DNA of 64,000 nt from contig CAVPJW010000002.1 in the NCBI GenBank assembly GCA_963705525.1, positions 992,001-1,056,000 on the forward strand, read 5' to 3'. The position numbers and the translations under genes were made by a program. Positions 16,653 to 25,973 of the stretch are shown piece by piece. The notes beneath the pieces are model-generated. The model had not been told where the DNA came from. It worked only from the letters and a program-made list of their open reading frames with translations, and did no database searches. How positions within the stretch are numbered: the first letter of the stretch is position 1; every line of letters starts with the position of its first letter. This DNA is from CAVPJW01 sp963705525. GTDB taxonomy: Bacteria > Acidobacteriota > Vicinamibacteria > Vicinamibacterales > CAVPJW01.

Positions 16653-17849
16653 ATGGTGCGGTTTCTCACCGCAGGTGAGTCCCACGGCCGCGCGATCGTC
16701 GCCATCCTCGAAGGGATCCCCGCGGGCCTGACGCTTGATTTCGACCGACTGACCCTCGAGCTTCACCGGCGTCAACTCGGGTATGGCCGGGGGCGCCGGA
16801 TGCAAATCGAATCAGACCGCGCCGACGTCATCGCCGGCGTTCGCAAGGGGCGTACGACGGGTGCACCGATCGCCCTTCTTGTTCAGAACAAGGATTGGGA
16901 GAACTGGCGAGAGACGATGCGCGCGGAACCCGGCGACGACATGGACAAGGGGCGCGCACCGATCTCACGCCCACGGCCGGGCCATGCCGATCTCGCCGGT
17001 GCCCTCAAGTACGACCACGATGACATCCGCGACGTGCTCGAGCGCGCGAGCGCACGGGAAACCGCGGCGCGCGTCGCCGCGGGCGCCGTGGCCCGGCAGT
17101 TTCTCGAGCAGTTGAGCATCGAGCTCGCCAGTCACGTCACGCGCATCGGCGCGATTGCACTGACGCGTACGGCGATTCCATTCGACGAGATTCGGTCCAT
17201 TTCATCCGATTCGCCACTGCGCTGCATCGATCGCGCGACCGAGGCGCAGATGATGGTCGAAATCGATCGCGCCCGGGATGCCGGCGATACGGTGGGAGGC
17301 GTTTTTGAAGTCGTTGCGCACAACCTGCCCATCGGCCTCGGCAGTTATGTTCAATGGGACAGGAAGCTCGACGGGCGGCTTGCCCAGGCGGTGATGTCAA
17401 TCCACGCCGTCAAGGCCGTCGGAATAGGAACGGGACCGGACGTGGCTCGTCTTCCCGGATCCCGCGTGCACGACGAGATCGTCCTGCTGGAAGCCGGAGG
17501 CGATCAGGTGCTTGGCCGCCCCACCAATAATGCCGGCGGGCTCGAGGGAGGCGTTACCAACGGTGAAGACCTACGCATCTCCGGGTACATGAAGCCGATC
17601 TCGACGCTGATGAAGCCCCTTCGATCGGTTGATCTCTCCACGATGACGGAAGCTCCGGCGACCGTGGAGCGGAGCGATGTGTGCGCGGTGCCGGCGGCGG
17701 GAGTCGTCGGTGAGGCGATGGTGGCGCTCGTCATCGCTGACGCTGTGACAGAAAAGTTCGGCGGCGATTCGCTGGGTGAGGTGACCGATAACGTGCGCGC
17801 GGCGCGAGCACGACTGCGCCGGCGCATCCAGCGGGGTGTCGGCGCGTGA
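16653..17849 (+). CDS. aroC: Chorismate synthase
   Basis: This 398-residue enzyme makes chorismate from EPSP using reduced FMN. The start GESHGRAIVAILEGIPAGL, the RRQLGYGRGRRMQIESD motif, SRPRPGHADLAGALKY, RASARETAARVAAGAVA and the C-terminal LSTMTEAPATVERSDVC are all family signatures. ATG 16653 gives the normal N-terminus (MVRFLTAGESHG). It lies apart from the aromatic operon at 0.5-5.3 kb, so the attenuator would not control it directly. It begins the run of housekeeping genes that follows. Confidence 0.96.
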   Translation: MVRFLTAGESHGRAIVAILEGIPAGLTLDFDRLTLELHRRQLGYGRGRRMQIESDRADVIAGVRKGRTTGAPIALLVQNKDWENWRETMRAEPGDDMDKGRAPISRPRPGHADLAGALKYDHDDIRDVLERASARETAARVAAGAVARQFLEQLSIELASHVTRIGAIALTRTAIPFDEIRSISSDSPLRCIDRATEAQMMVEIDRARDAGDTVGGVFEVVAHNLPIGLGSYVQWDRKLDGRLAQAVMSIHAVKAVGIGTGPDVARLPGSRVHDEIVLLEAGGDQVLGRPTNNAGGLEGGVTNGEDLRISGYMKPISTLMKPLRSVDLSTMTEAPATVERSDVCAVPAAGVVGEAMVALVIADAVTEKFGGDSLGEVTDNVRAARARLRRRIQRGVGA

Positions 17850-17871
17850 AGATCGGTGCCCGCTTTCTGTC

Positions 17872-18381
17872 ATGATCCGGCCGATTCTGAAGTATGGCGA
17901 CCCAGTACTCCATCGACCGGCCGCCTCCGTCTCCGCCGTAACGCCAGACATCGAAAACCTGATCGACGACATGCTCGACACCATGTACGCGGCCCCGGGA
18001 ATCGGCCTCGCCGCCACCCAGGTCGGCGAAGCATTGCGCGTCTTCGTGGTGGACATCTCAAACGGTCGTGACGCCGGCCAGGTTATCGCTCTCGTCAACC
18101 CGGAGTTCGTGGACCGTGAGGGCATGCAGCTCGAAGAGGAGGGGTGCCTGAGCGTGCCCGGCTTCAACGCCACCGTGGCTCGGCCGCAAAAGGTGATCGT
18201 CCGGGGTACCGATCGCCGTGGCGTCGAACGGATCATTCACGCCGAAGGGCTGCTGGCCCGGGCCTTTCAGCATGAAATGGATCACTTGGACGGGCGGGTG
18301 TTCATCGACCGACTCCGCGGCGTCAAGCGCGACCTCATTGTCCGACGGATTCGCAAGCTGACCCGTGCCGGGAAATGGTAG
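17872..18381 (+). CDS. def: Peptide deformylase
   Basis: This 169-residue metalloenzyme removes the formyl group from new proteins. All three metal/active-site motifs are present: GIGLAATQVG, EEGCLSVP and QHEMDHLDG (HExxH). ATG 17872 gives the usual start (MIRPILKYGDPVL). It overlaps fmt by seven bases, and the def-fmt pair is a standard arrangement coupling formylation and deformylation. Confidence 0.96.
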   Translation: MIRPILKYGDPVLHRPAASVSAVTPDIENLIDDMLDTMYAAPGIGLAATQVGEALRVFVVDISNGRDAGQVIALVNPEFVDREGMQLEEEGCLSVPGFNATVARPQKVIVRGTDRRGVERIIHAEGLLARAFQHEMDHLDGRVFIDRLRGVKRDLIVRRIRKLTRAGKW

Positions 18382-19343
18382 AGACGCGCGTCGCAGCCTT
18401 GCGCCTCGTCTTCTTCGGGACACCGCAGTTCGCAATTCCAAGCCTTGGCGCGCTCGTCGAGAGCCCCCACCGCGTCGTGGCAGTCGTGACGCAACCGGAT
18501 CGACCGCGAGATCGGGGTCAGCGCTCGGCGGAACCGCCGGTCAAGCGGCTCGCTCAGCAGCTGTCCATCCCGGTGCTTCAGCCCACCCGGCTGGGCGACG
18601 CCGGGTTCCTCGAAGAGTTGCGGTCCCTTTCAGCTGACCTCGGCATCGTCGTGGCCTATGGAAAGCTGTTGCCCGAATCCGTACTCCAACTGTTTCGGCA
18701 TGGCCTGATCAACGTCCACGCGTCTCTTCTTCCCCGTTATCGCGGCGCCGCGCCGATTCAGCGCGCCATCATCGCAGGCGAGCGCGAGACGGGCATCACG
18801 ATCATGCAGATCGTGAAGGAGCTGGATGCGGGGCCTATGCTGGCGCAGATCGTCCGCACCATCCTCCCGGATGAGACCGGCAGCGATCTCGAAGCTGCCC
18901 TTGCGGAGATCGGCGCACGCGCACTCATGACGGTGATTGAGCAAATTATCAGAGGCACGACTCGGCCTGTTCCTCAGGTCGATGCGATGGCCACGTACGC
19001 TCCCCGCCTGACGAAAGACGAGGGCTTGATCGACTGGAACAGGCCGGCCGAGTCAATTCACAACACAGTGCGCGGTTTGCACCCATGGCCTCACGCGTAC
19101 TCGTATCTCGATGGGCAGCGATACATCATCCTTCGCACACAGATCTCAGATTCATCGCCGGACCATGCGCCGGGGACTGTCATCGAGAGCCATGGGGATC
19201 GTTTGACGATTGCGGCCGGCGACGGCCGTCTGCTTCGCGTTCTGCAACTGCAGCCGACCGGCCGACGTCCGATGACCGCTCGAGAGTTCCTGGCGGGCCA
19301 CCGATTGCCGATGGGCGCGCGGTTCAGTCAATCTCCCGGCTGA
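18375..19343 (+). CDS. fmt: Methionyl-tRNA formyltransferase
   Basis: This 322-residue protein formylates Met on initiator tRNA using 10-formyltetrahydrofolate. LRLVFFGTPQFAIPSL at the N-terminus, VVAYGKLLP, the catalytic stretch INVHASLLPRYRGAAPIQRAI and GITIMQIVKELDAGPM are characteristic. The C-terminal tRNA-binding domain (residues 210-322) is present. It overlaps def and is followed by rsmB, an order common in many bacteria. Confidence 0.96.
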   Translation: MVETRVAALRLVFFGTPQFAIPSLGALVESPHRVVAVVTQPDRPRDRGQRSAEPPVKRLAQQLSIPVLQPTRLGDAGFLEELRSLSADLGIVVAYGKLLPESVLQLFRHGLINVHASLLPRYRGAAPIQRAIIAGERETGITIMQIVKELDAGPMLAQIVRTILPDETGSDLEAALAEIGARALMTVIEQIIRGTTRPVPQVDAMATYAPRLTKDEGLIDWNRPAESIHNTVRGLHPWPHAYSYLDGQRYIILRTQISDSSPDHAPGTVIESHGDRLTIAAGDGRLLRVLQLQPTGRRPMTAREFLAGHRLPMGARFSQSPG

Positions 19344-19386
19344 TGACGGAAACCGGCACAGCCCAACGCCTGCACGCGAGAGCCGG

Positions 19387-20748
19387 ATGATCTCTCCCGC
19401 GCGAATCGCCGCCCTTGATGCGCTCGTCTCAATTGAAGGCGGGCATGGCAATCTGTCATCGGCGCTCGCCGGAGTACGGCGGACCACGTTCGATATTCGA
19501 GATCAAGCACTCGCGCACGATATCGTGATCGGTACCGAACGATGGCGCGGTCGGCTCGACCATGTAATTGCTGGCGTGGCCAGCCGAACCCTCGATCGGA
19601 TGGATCCTCAAATCAGGGCGATTCTCCGATTGTCCACCTACCAGCTGCTCTTTCTGGACCGTGTTCCATCGCGCGCCGTCGTCGATGACGCCGTGGCGCT
19701 GACCCGCACGTCGGGGAAAGCGAGCGGGGCGGGCTTTGTGAACGCCGTGCTTCGCGCCATCGCCGGCAGTGGCCCGCCGCGCCTGCCCGAACGGCCTGCC
19801 CAGGGGATCGCAGACGGCACGTCCATCCAGTATCTGACCGTCACGCTCTCTCATCCACAATGGCTGGCCGAACGATGGCTCGCAAGGCTCGGGTTCGCCG
19901 CTGCTGAAGCCTGGGAAATCTTCAACAACTCGACACCGCTCCTGGCGCTCGCGGTCAACACGCTCAAGACCGACCGCGACCGGATCATGCGGGCACTTGC
20001 GGACCACGGCATCACCACCGAGGAGTCACGACGGTCACCGATCGGACTGACGGTCACCTCAGGCAACCCGCTGCGATCGCCTTTGGCGGACCGCGGGCTC
20101 TTCTTTGTTCAGGCGGAGGCGTCGCAGCTTGTTGGCATGTTTGCCGCGGTCGGGCCCGGAGAAAGAGTGCTCGATGCATGCGCGGCGCCCGGCGGCAAGG
20201 CGGTGAACATGGCCGGCACGATGAAGGGGCGAGGCGTGCTCGTCGCGGCAGATTTCCGTGAGAGACGGCTGCCGCTGTTGAAGCGCACCCTTGACCTGAG
20301 CGGTGCCACCAATGTCCAACTCGTCCGACTCGACCTGGCCAGGCCTCTACCGTTCCGCGATTCGTTCGATTGCGTCTTCGTAGACGCGCCCTGCTCGGGC
20401 CTCGGCACCTTGCAGCGGGATCCCGACATTCGCTGGCGTCGCACTCCCCAGGATCTTTCGCGCTTCGCCGCAAGCCAGCTCGTGCAACTGACGTCGGCGG
20501 CTGAGGGTGTCAAGCCGGGCGGACGTTTGATCTACGCGACCTGCTCGAGTGAGCCAGAAGAGAATGAAGAGGTGGTGGGGCAGTTTCTGGCGGCACAGCC
20601 CGCCTTCCGCCTCTGTGATCCCCGTTCGACTGGTCGCGCGCCGGACCTGCCAGACGATGTGCTGGACGGACGGGGATGCTTGCGCACCGAGCCCCACCGG
20701 CATCAGATGGAGGCGTTTTTCGCCGCCATGCTGGTCCGTGCCGCATGA
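19387..20748 (+). CDS. rsmB: 16S rRNA (cytosine-967-C5)-methyltransferase
   Basis: The 453-residue protein has an N-terminal NusB-like helical domain (residues 1-140, RTTFDIRDQALAHDIVIG). A SAM-dependent methyltransferase domain follows: VLDACAAPGGKAVNMA, the PC motif VDAPCSGLGTLQRDPDIRW and the catalytic TC motif ATCSSEPEENEEV. It methylates C967 of 16S rRNA (E. coli numbering). It lies in the def-fmt-rsmB block, with a 131-base gap before the next gene. Confidence 0.93.
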   Translation: MISPARIAALDALVSIEGGHGNLSSALAGVRRTTFDIRDQALAHDIVIGTERWRGRLDHVIAGVASRTLDRMDPQIRAILRLSTYQLLFLDRVPSRAVVDDAVALTRTSGKASGAGFVNAVLRAIAGSGPPRLPERPAQGIADGTSIQYLTVTLSHPQWLAERWLARLGFAAAEAWEIFNNSTPLLALAVNTLKTDRDRIMRALADHGITTEESRRSPIGLTVTSGNPLRSPLADRGLFFVQAEASQLVGMFAAVGPGERVLDACAAPGGKAVNMAGTMKGRGVLVAADFRERRLPLLKRTLDLSGATNVQLVRLDLARPLPFRDSFDCVFVDAPCSGLGTLQRDPDIRWRRTPQDLSRFAASQLVQLTSAAEGVKPGGRLIYATCSSEPEENEEVVGQFLAAQPAFRLCDPRSTGRAPDLPDDVLDGRGCLRTEPHRHQMEAFFAAMLVRAA

Positions 20749-20879
20749 TGCGCAATTTGCTCGGATCACCGGGCTGTAGTACATTTTTTGTATCAATCGC
20801 TCGATCTGCGCATTAGGCTCGCACCAGAAAGCTGCGCTCATTTGCCGCGGAATTGATATCGCCCGCAGCCTGCTGATTC

Positions 20880-21602
20880 ATGCCCATTACCGATCGGGTC
20901 TGGAGCGCCGGAAAGCTCATGGTCTTCGGCCTGGCGCTAGTGGCCACCTATGGTCTTTCGGCGATCGTTGGAATGCGATTGGCTCTTCGTGCAAGCGAAG
21001 TGAGCGTTCCCGATCTCAAAGGCAGGACGGCCAACGAGGCCAGCTCGGTCGTCTCCGAGCTCGGGTTGACCCTGCGAGTCGATGATGCGCGCCGCGTCGA
21101 CCCGCAGATTGGACCCGACAAGATCGTCCAGCAGGAGCCGCCGGCGGGCGCGACAGCCCGACGACAGCGCAGCGTGCGCGTGTGGTTGAACGCCAGCGCC
21201 AACGCCACCGTCATTCCGAAATTGACGGGCGACAGCGAGCGGACGGCCGAACTGCGGGTGGTTCAGGAGGGCCTGGTGCTGAATGGCATGTCTGAGATCA
21301 GATCCAGCGAATACCCGGTCGGTACGGTCATCGCCCAGGAACCCCCACCTGATACCCGGGCGAATCATGTCGCGCTGCTGGTCAATCGCGGAGAAGCCGC
21401 GAGCGGTTACGTCATGCCGGACTTGATTGGCGTGAACGGCGACCGCGCGGCCGACCTGCTCCGGAATCGCGGGTTCCGCGTGGCGGTGGTCAGCGAGCAT
21501 CCCTATCCCGGGGTCCCGGCGGGCGTCGTGCTCCGGCAGTCACCCCAGGGAGGGTTTCAGATCGCTCCCGGTGAGGCGATATCTCTCGAGGTGAGCCGGT
21601 GA
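20880..21602 (+). CDS. PASTA-domain membrane protein
   Basis: The 240-residue protein has one N-terminal membrane segment (MVFGLALVATYGLSAIVGM). Three PASTA repeats of about 65-70 residues follow, each starting with a V-P-D-L/V-I-P-K-L type motif and containing a V-x-x-Q-x-P-x-x-G element (VQQEPPAGATA, IAQEPPPDTRA, LRQSPQGGFQ). PASTA domains bind muropeptides or act as rulers in Ser/Thr kinases and penicillin-binding proteins. There is no kinase or transpeptidase domain here. It overlaps rpe by four bases (GTGA), suggesting coupling rather than shared function. Confidence 0.85.
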   Translation: MPITDRVWSAGKLMVFGLALVATYGLSAIVGMRLALRASEVSVPDLKGRTANEASSVVSELGLTLRVDDARRVDPQIGPDKIVQQEPPAGATARRQRSVRVWLNASANATVIPKLTGDSERTAELRVVQEGLVLNGMSEIRSSEYPVGTVIAQEPPPDTRANHVALLVNRGEAASGYVMPDLIGVNGDRAADLLRNRGFRVAVVSEHPYPGVPAGVVLRQSPQGGFQIAPGEAISLEVSR

Positions 21603-22297
21603 GCGTCAGGATTGCCCCTTCGATCCTGTCGGCCGACTTCGCTGCGCTCGGTCAGGCCGTCGCGGCCGTCGAAGAGGGTGGCGCTGATCTGATCCATGTC
21701 GATGTGATGGACGGCCATTTTGTGCCGAATATCACGGTTGGCCCCGTTGTGGTGCGCGCCGTCAAGCGCATCGCCACGGTCAAGCTCGACGTGCACTTGA
21801 TGATCGAGGAGCCCGATCGCTATATCCCGGCCTTTGCCGAGGCCGGCGCTTCGATGCTCTCCGTTCACGTAGAAGTTCTGCCCCACCTGCACCGTACCGT
21901 GTCGCTCATCAAGAGCTTGGGCGTCAAAGCTGGCGTGGTTTTGAACCCGTCGACGCCGGTTGGCGTCATCGAGGAGATCGCTGCGGATGTGGACTATGTC
22001 CTCGTGATGTCAGTGAACCCTGGTTTTGGCGGCCAGTCCTTCATTCCACACAGCGAGGTCAAGGTGCGGTCAGTCCGCACGCTGCTGGACCGTGTGGGTA
22101 ATCGTGCGCCCGTCGAGATCGACGGCGGAATCGACGTCCAGAACGTGAGTTCGGTCGTTCTGGCGGGCGCAGACATCATCGTCGCCGGATCAGCCATCTT
22201 CAACACGCCCGATGCCGCACGAGCCACGCTGGACCTCAAAGCGGCGGCGCTTGCTGCCGAAAGCCAACGGCCTACCCCGACCAGGTCGACCCTGTGA
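21599..22297 (+). CDS. rpe: Ribulose-phosphate 3-epimerase
   Basis: This 232-residue TIM-barrel enzyme interconverts ribulose-5-phosphate and xylulose-5-phosphate. IAPSILSADFAALG, HVDVMDGHFVPNITVG, LDVHLMIEEPD, MSVNPGFGGQSFI and EIDGGID supply the metal ligands and catalytic Asp residues. GTG is the start codon and overlaps the PASTA gene stop. The C-terminal tail beyond about residue 215 is a little longer than usual. Confidence 0.95.
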   Translation: MSVRIAPSILSADFAALGQAVAAVEEGGADLIHVDVMDGHFVPNITVGPVVVRAVKRIATVKLDVHLMIEEPDRYIPAFAEAGASMLSVHVEVLPHLHRTVSLIKSLGVKAGVVLNPSTPVGVIEEIAADVDYVLVMSVNPGFGGQSFIPHSEVKVRSVRTLLDRVGNRAPVEIDGGIDVQNVSSVVLAGADIIVAGSAIFNTPDAARATLDLKAAALAAESQRPTPTRSTL

Positions 22298-22725
22298 TGG
22301 GGAATCAGGTGCCAACAGACCGTCGCGCCGTTCGCGAAGTGGTCAGCTCTGTCCGCGTGCGCTATGCGGAAACAGACAAAATGGGCGTCGTCTACTACGC
22401 GCATTACTTCGTCTGGTTCGAGGTTGGCCGTACCGATCTGCTCCGATCCCTTGGATGGACTTACCGGGAAATGGAAGCTGCGGGGGTTTTTCTTCCGGTC
22501 ATCGCCGCTCGGTGTGACTATCGTCAGCCCGCCCGCTACGACGATACGCTCGAGATCCTGACGAAAGGAGCGCTGATCTCTCCCGTTCGTCTCGAGTTCA
22601 CCTACCGGGTTGGCCGGTCTGACGAGGAGTCTCCAGTTGCGACGGGATCCACCGTCCACGCCGCGGTCGATGCTTCCGGACGCCCGTGCCGACTGCCGGA
22701 CCGTGTTCGCGCGAGTTTCGCATGA
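22294..22725 (+). CDS. YbgC/4-hydroxybenzoyl-CoA-type acyl-CoA thioesterase
   Basis: This 143-residue hot-dog-fold protein has the family motif VRVRYAETDKMGVVYYAHYFVWFEVGRT (shown in part; catalytic Asp in ETDKMGVVYYA). It hydrolyses short acyl-CoA or acyl-ACP thioesters. In proteobacteria YbgC sits with the tol-pal genes, but here it lies between rpe and an epimerase. GTG 22294 or ATG 22297 may be the start. It overlaps the epimerase start by ATGA. Confidence 0.85.
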   Translation: MMGNQVPTDRRAVREVVSSVRVRYAETDKMGVVYYAHYFVWFEVGRTDLLRSLGWTYREMEAAGVFLPVIAARCDYRQPARYDDTLEILTKGALISPVRLEFTYRVGRSDEESPVATGSTVHAAVDASGRPCRLPDRVRASFA

Positions 22726-23678
22726 AGGCGCTCATCACCGGTGTGGCCGGTTTTGTGGGATCGCATCTGGGGGAACAGCTCCTTGCGGACGCGATCCCCG
22801 TGGTGGGCGTGGATTGCTTCACAGATTACTACGCAAGGGCTTCCAAGGAAGACAACCTCCGCACGCTTCGATCTCGGCCTGGGTTCTCGTTCGTAGAAGC
22901 GAACCTCCTGTCGGTTGACTACGCGACGCTCCTCGCCGACGTCACGCACGTCTACCATCTGGCTGCGCAGGCGGGGGTCCGTCGAAGCTGGGGCCGCGAT
23001 TTCCATATCTACACCGAACAGAATGTCGATGCGACGCAAGTGCTCCTCGAAGCCTGTGTTCAGCATCCTGTTGAGCGTTTTGTGTATGCATCCAGTTCTT
23101 CCGTGTACGGTGATGACGTTGCCCTGCCCATGCGGGAGGATGCGAGGCCTCAACCCGTGTCGCCGTATGGCGTGACCAAACTCGCCGCCGAGCACCTCTG
23201 CCACCTATATCTGCAGAACCACGGGGTGCCGACCGTGTCGTTGCGGTACTTCACCGTCTACGGACCACGACAGCGTCCCGACATGGCGTTCCACCGGTTC
23301 ATTCGCGCGGTCCTGACAGACGAACCGATCACGCTCTATGGAGACGGCGAGCAGACTCGGGATTTCACGTTCGTCGCCGACGCGGCGCGGGCCACTATTG
23401 CGGCTGGTCGACGGGGCGTCCCGGGTCGTGTGTACAATATCGGAGGCGGCTCGCGCGTCAGCGTCAACGACGTGCTCGATGTCCTGGCAAGAGTGATGAG
23501 TCGCCCGGTGAAGGTGATTCGCGAGCCCGGCCAAAAAGGCGACATGCGCCATACGTTCGCCGACACATCCCTGGCCCATCAAGACCTTGCCTTTCAGCCA
23601 CGAGTCAGCCTCGAGGACGGCCTGACCGCTGAGTTTCACTGGCTGGATGATGCGCGGCCCTGGGTTCGACGTGAATAG
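22722..23678 (+). CDS. NAD-dependent nucleotide-sugar epimerase (UDP-glucuronate 4-epimerase-like)
   Basis: The 318-residue extended-SDR protein has the Rossmann motif ITGVAGFVGSHL, the YASSSSVYG strand, the catalytic Y-x3-K (SPYGVTKLAAEH) and LRYFTVYGPRQRPDMA. The last motif is typical of GalE/UDP-glucuronate epimerases. It probably interconverts sugar nucleotides for surface polysaccharide. The exact substrate cannot be decided from sequence. It is translationally coupled to the thioesterase gene, and bamD follows. Confidence 0.85.
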   Translation: MKALITGVAGFVGSHLGEQLLADAIPVVGVDCFTDYYARASKEDNLRTLRSRPGFSFVEANLLSVDYATLLADVTHVYHLAAQAGVRRSWGRDFHIYTEQNVDATQVLLEACVQHPVERFVYASSSSVYGDDVALPMREDARPQPVSPYGVTKLAAEHLCHLYLQNHGVPTVSLRYFTVYGPRQRPDMAFHRFIRAVLTDEPITLYGDGEQTRDFTFVADAARATIAAGRRGVPGRVYNIGGGSRVSVNDVLDVLARVMSRPVKVIREPGQKGDMRHTFADTSLAHQDLAFQPRVSLEDGLTAEFHWLDDARPWVRRE

Positions 23679-23685
23679 ACTCCTG

Positions 23686-24510
23686 ATGCGGCAAGAGACC
23701 ACACCTCGAATCCACCTCGTCGTTCTGCTCGCTGCAGCATTCTCAATGAGCCTCGCCTCGGCGTGCGCTTCGGGCGGTAAATCCCTCCCGCCGAACTCGC
23801 GCGAACCAGACAAGTTTCTGTTCGAGAAGGGTACGGAAGCGCTGAACGACAAGAAGTGGCTCCGTGCGCGAGAGTTGCTGCGTCAGATCGTTGATACCTA
23901 TCCGCAGAGTCCCTATCGACCGGACGCCAAACTAGGCGTGGCCGACTCGTACCTTGGGGACGGCACGGCGGCGTCACTGGTGCTGGCGATCAACGAGTAC
24001 CAGGAATTCCTCACCTTCTATCCAACGAACCGCCGCGCCGACTACGCACAGTACAAGCTGGGCATGGTCCACCACAAGCAGATGCGCGGTCCAGAACGGG
24101 ATCAGACGGAGACCAGAGACGCGATCAAGGAGCTGCAGACCTTTGTCGAGCGTTATCCGAACAGCGAGTTGATGCCAGAAGCCAAGGCGCACCTTCGAGA
24201 GGCCCGCGACCGGCTCGGCGACTCGGAATATCAAGTCGGGTACTTCTATTACCGGACCCGGTGGTACCCCGGCGCCATCGATCGCTTCAAGGCGCTGATC
24301 AAGAACGACCCCGAATACACGGGGCGGGACGCCGTCTACTTCTATCTAGCGGAAGCCCTCCTTAAAGCCGACAAGAAGGCTGAGGCCCTGCCCTACTACG
24401 AGCGCCTGATTAACGAGTTTGAGCAGAGCGACTTCCTCGATGATGCGCAAAAACGAGTCACCGAAATCAAATCGACGACACCGCCGGCCACGACGACGTC
24501 TCGACCGTGA
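23686..24510 (+). CDS. bamD: Outer-membrane assembly lipoprotein BamD-like
   Basis: The 274-residue protein has a lipoprotein signal ending in LASAC, so the Cys would be acylated and anchored to the outer membrane. TPR-like repeats follow: ALNDKKWLRARELLRQIVDTYPQSPYRPDAKL (shown in part), INEYQEFLTFYPTNRRADYAQY, and a third and fourth repeat ending in VTEIKS. BamD is the essential scaffold that contacts BamA in beta-barrel insertion. GTG 23671 or ATG 23647, overlapping the epimerase gene, are alternative starts. ATG 23686 gives the cleanest signal peptide. Confidence 0.82.
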   Translation: MRQETTPRIHLVVLLAAAFSMSLASACASGGKSLPPNSREPDKFLFEKGTEALNDKKWLRARELLRQIVDTYPQSPYRPDAKLGVADSYLGDGTAASLVLAINEYQEFLTFYPTNRRADYAQYKLGMVHHKQMRGPERDQTETRDAIKELQTFVERYPNSELMPEAKAHLREARDRLGDSEYQVGYFYYRTRWYPGAIDRFKALIKNDPEYTGRDAVYFYLAEALLKADKKAEALPYYERLINEFEQSDFLDDAQKRVTEIKSTTPPATTTSRP

Positions 24511-24520
24511 CCCGCGCCGT

Positions 24521-25291
24521 GTGCAGCCGTGTGCACTGCTCATCTCCGTGCTGAGCCTCCTCTTTGCGGCAAGTGCCACCGGGCACTCAGCCAGCGGGTC
24601 GACGCAGGCGCCAGCAAGTCAGTCCTCAGCCGATCGTCAGCGGCCTGACGAGCTGTGCGCTCCGACGCGATCGATTGCGGAATCGACCAGCCAGCTTCAC
24701 CTCGTGGGCACGCGCGATCCCTCGCTCCGGCTGGAATATGGCCCAGGCGATGTTCTCATCGTCGACAAAGGACAGGCCGCTGGCCTTCAGCCAGGCCAGG
24801 AATATCTGGTTCGCCGGCTGCCGATGCGATTCGGGAGCCAGCGACCCAGTGCCAAGAACCCGGCCACCGTGCACACGGCCGGCTCGGTCCGGATCCTCAC
24901 CGTCGAGCCGACATTCTCGACGGCGACAGTCCTGCTCGCGTGCGACGCGATGCTGCCTGGCGACTATCTCGAACCCTGGAGTCCGGCGCCTCGACCGGAG
25001 GGCCGCGTGGCGGGCGAAATTCGGTACGACGATCTCGCGACGATCCTGGCCGGCGACGAAGATCGGACGCTCGCAGGACCCGCCGATTTCATGGTGATCG
25101 ATCGCGGCAGCGATCGGGGCGTCGTGAGCGGCGATGTAGTCGTGATTCTTCGAGAAAAAAAGGCGGACATTCCCCTTACCGAGATCGGCCAGGGAACCGT
25201 ACTGGCCGCCCAGGCAGAGACGGCCACGATCAGGATTACCAAGGCGAGGGATGCGATCCGAAGTGGTGACCGGGTCGCGTTCGTGAAGTAG
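24521..25291 (+). CDS. Exported hypothetical protein (FlgT-C-like repeats)
   Basis: About 256 residues from GTG 24521, starting with a signal segment (LLISVLSLLFAASATGHSA). The mature part contains two similar units of the type DVLIVDKGQAAGLQPGQEYLVRR and DFMVIDRGSDRGVVSGDVVVIL. Each ends in a line such as TVLAAQAETATIRITKARDAI, which resembles beta-barrel units of FlgT-C/LysM-associated exported proteins. No catalytic motif is seen. It begins 10 bases after bamD stops and may act in the same envelope process (inference). Confidence 0.6.
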   Translation: MQPCALLISVLSLLFAASATGHSASGSTQAPASQSSADRQRPDELCAPTRSIAESTSQLHLVGTRDPSLRLEYGPGDVLIVDKGQAAGLQPGQEYLVRRLPMRFGSQRPSAKNPATVHTAGSVRILTVEPTFSTATVLLACDAMLPGDYLEPWSPAPRPEGRVAGEIRYDDLATILAGDEDRTLAGPADFMVIDRGSDRGVVSGDVVVILREKKADIPLTEIGQGTVLAAQAETATIRITKARDAIRSGDRVAFVK

Positions 25292-25292
25292 C

Positions 25293-25892
25293 CTAGCCGA
25301 TCTTGCGCTCGAGGACGGTCGGCTTCAGATCCGTCACTCGAACATTCACCAGGCGGCTGAATCTCAGGTAGTAGTCAGCGCCGGACACGACAGCCGCGAC
25401 CAGCACCACCCACAGCGCAATCTGCCCGAGCACAAAGAACTGGCGCAGGTGATCCCGGCCGAGGATGAGTAGCAGAATAGCGACCACCTGGGCCAGCATC
25501 TTGACCTTCCCCAGTGGCGACGCGGGAATCGCGACGCCTCGAGCGAAGGCAATGCTTCGAAGACCCGTGACCGCGAACTCGCGGCCGATGATCACGGCCA
25601 CCATCCACGCCGGCGCGAGATCCATCTGAACCAGCGAAATGAATGCGGCCGATGTCAGGAGCTTGTCCGCGATCGGATCCATCATCTGCCCGAGCAGCGT
25701 CACCTGCTGGCGACGACGGGCGAGATAGCCGTCGAGCCAATCCGTGAGCGATGCCAGGGCGAAGATCGCCGCGCCGACCAGCTCCTTGCGCACGCCCAGG
25801 ATCAACCGACCTTCGAATTTTGTGAGCAGGACGACAACGAGCAGCGGTACGAGAAAGATCCTCGTAATCGTCAGCGAGTTCGGCAGGTTCAT
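25293..25892 (-). CDS. pgsA: CDP-diacylglycerol-glycerol-3-phosphate 3-phosphatidyltransferase
   Basis: The 199-residue membrane enzyme makes phosphatidylglycerophosphate. The CDP-alcohol phosphotransferase motif D-G-x2-A-R-x8-G-x3-D-x3-D is complete (TDWLDGYLARRRQQ, then LLGQMMDPIADKLL). Several hydrophobic helices flank it. ATG 25892 gives the usual start (MNLPNSLTITRIFLVPLL). It converges on the preceding gene, and the stops are separated by one base. Confidence 0.93.
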   Translation of the reverse strand: MNLPNSLTITRIFLVPLLVVVLLTKFEGRLILGVRKELVGAAIFALASLTDWLDGYLARRRQQVTLLGQMMDPIADKLLTSAAFISLVQMDLAPAWMVAVIIGREFAVTGLRSIAFARGVAIPASPLGKVKMLAQVVAILLLILGRDHLRQFFVLGQIALWVVLVAAVVSGADYYLRFSRLVNVRVTDLKPTVLERKIG

Positions 25893-25973
25893 GCGCCTGG
25901 ACAACGGTAGGCTATTGTAGCGCACTTTTGCGCGGCGTCAGGCGTGAGCCATGCGGTATGATCGACGGTCGAC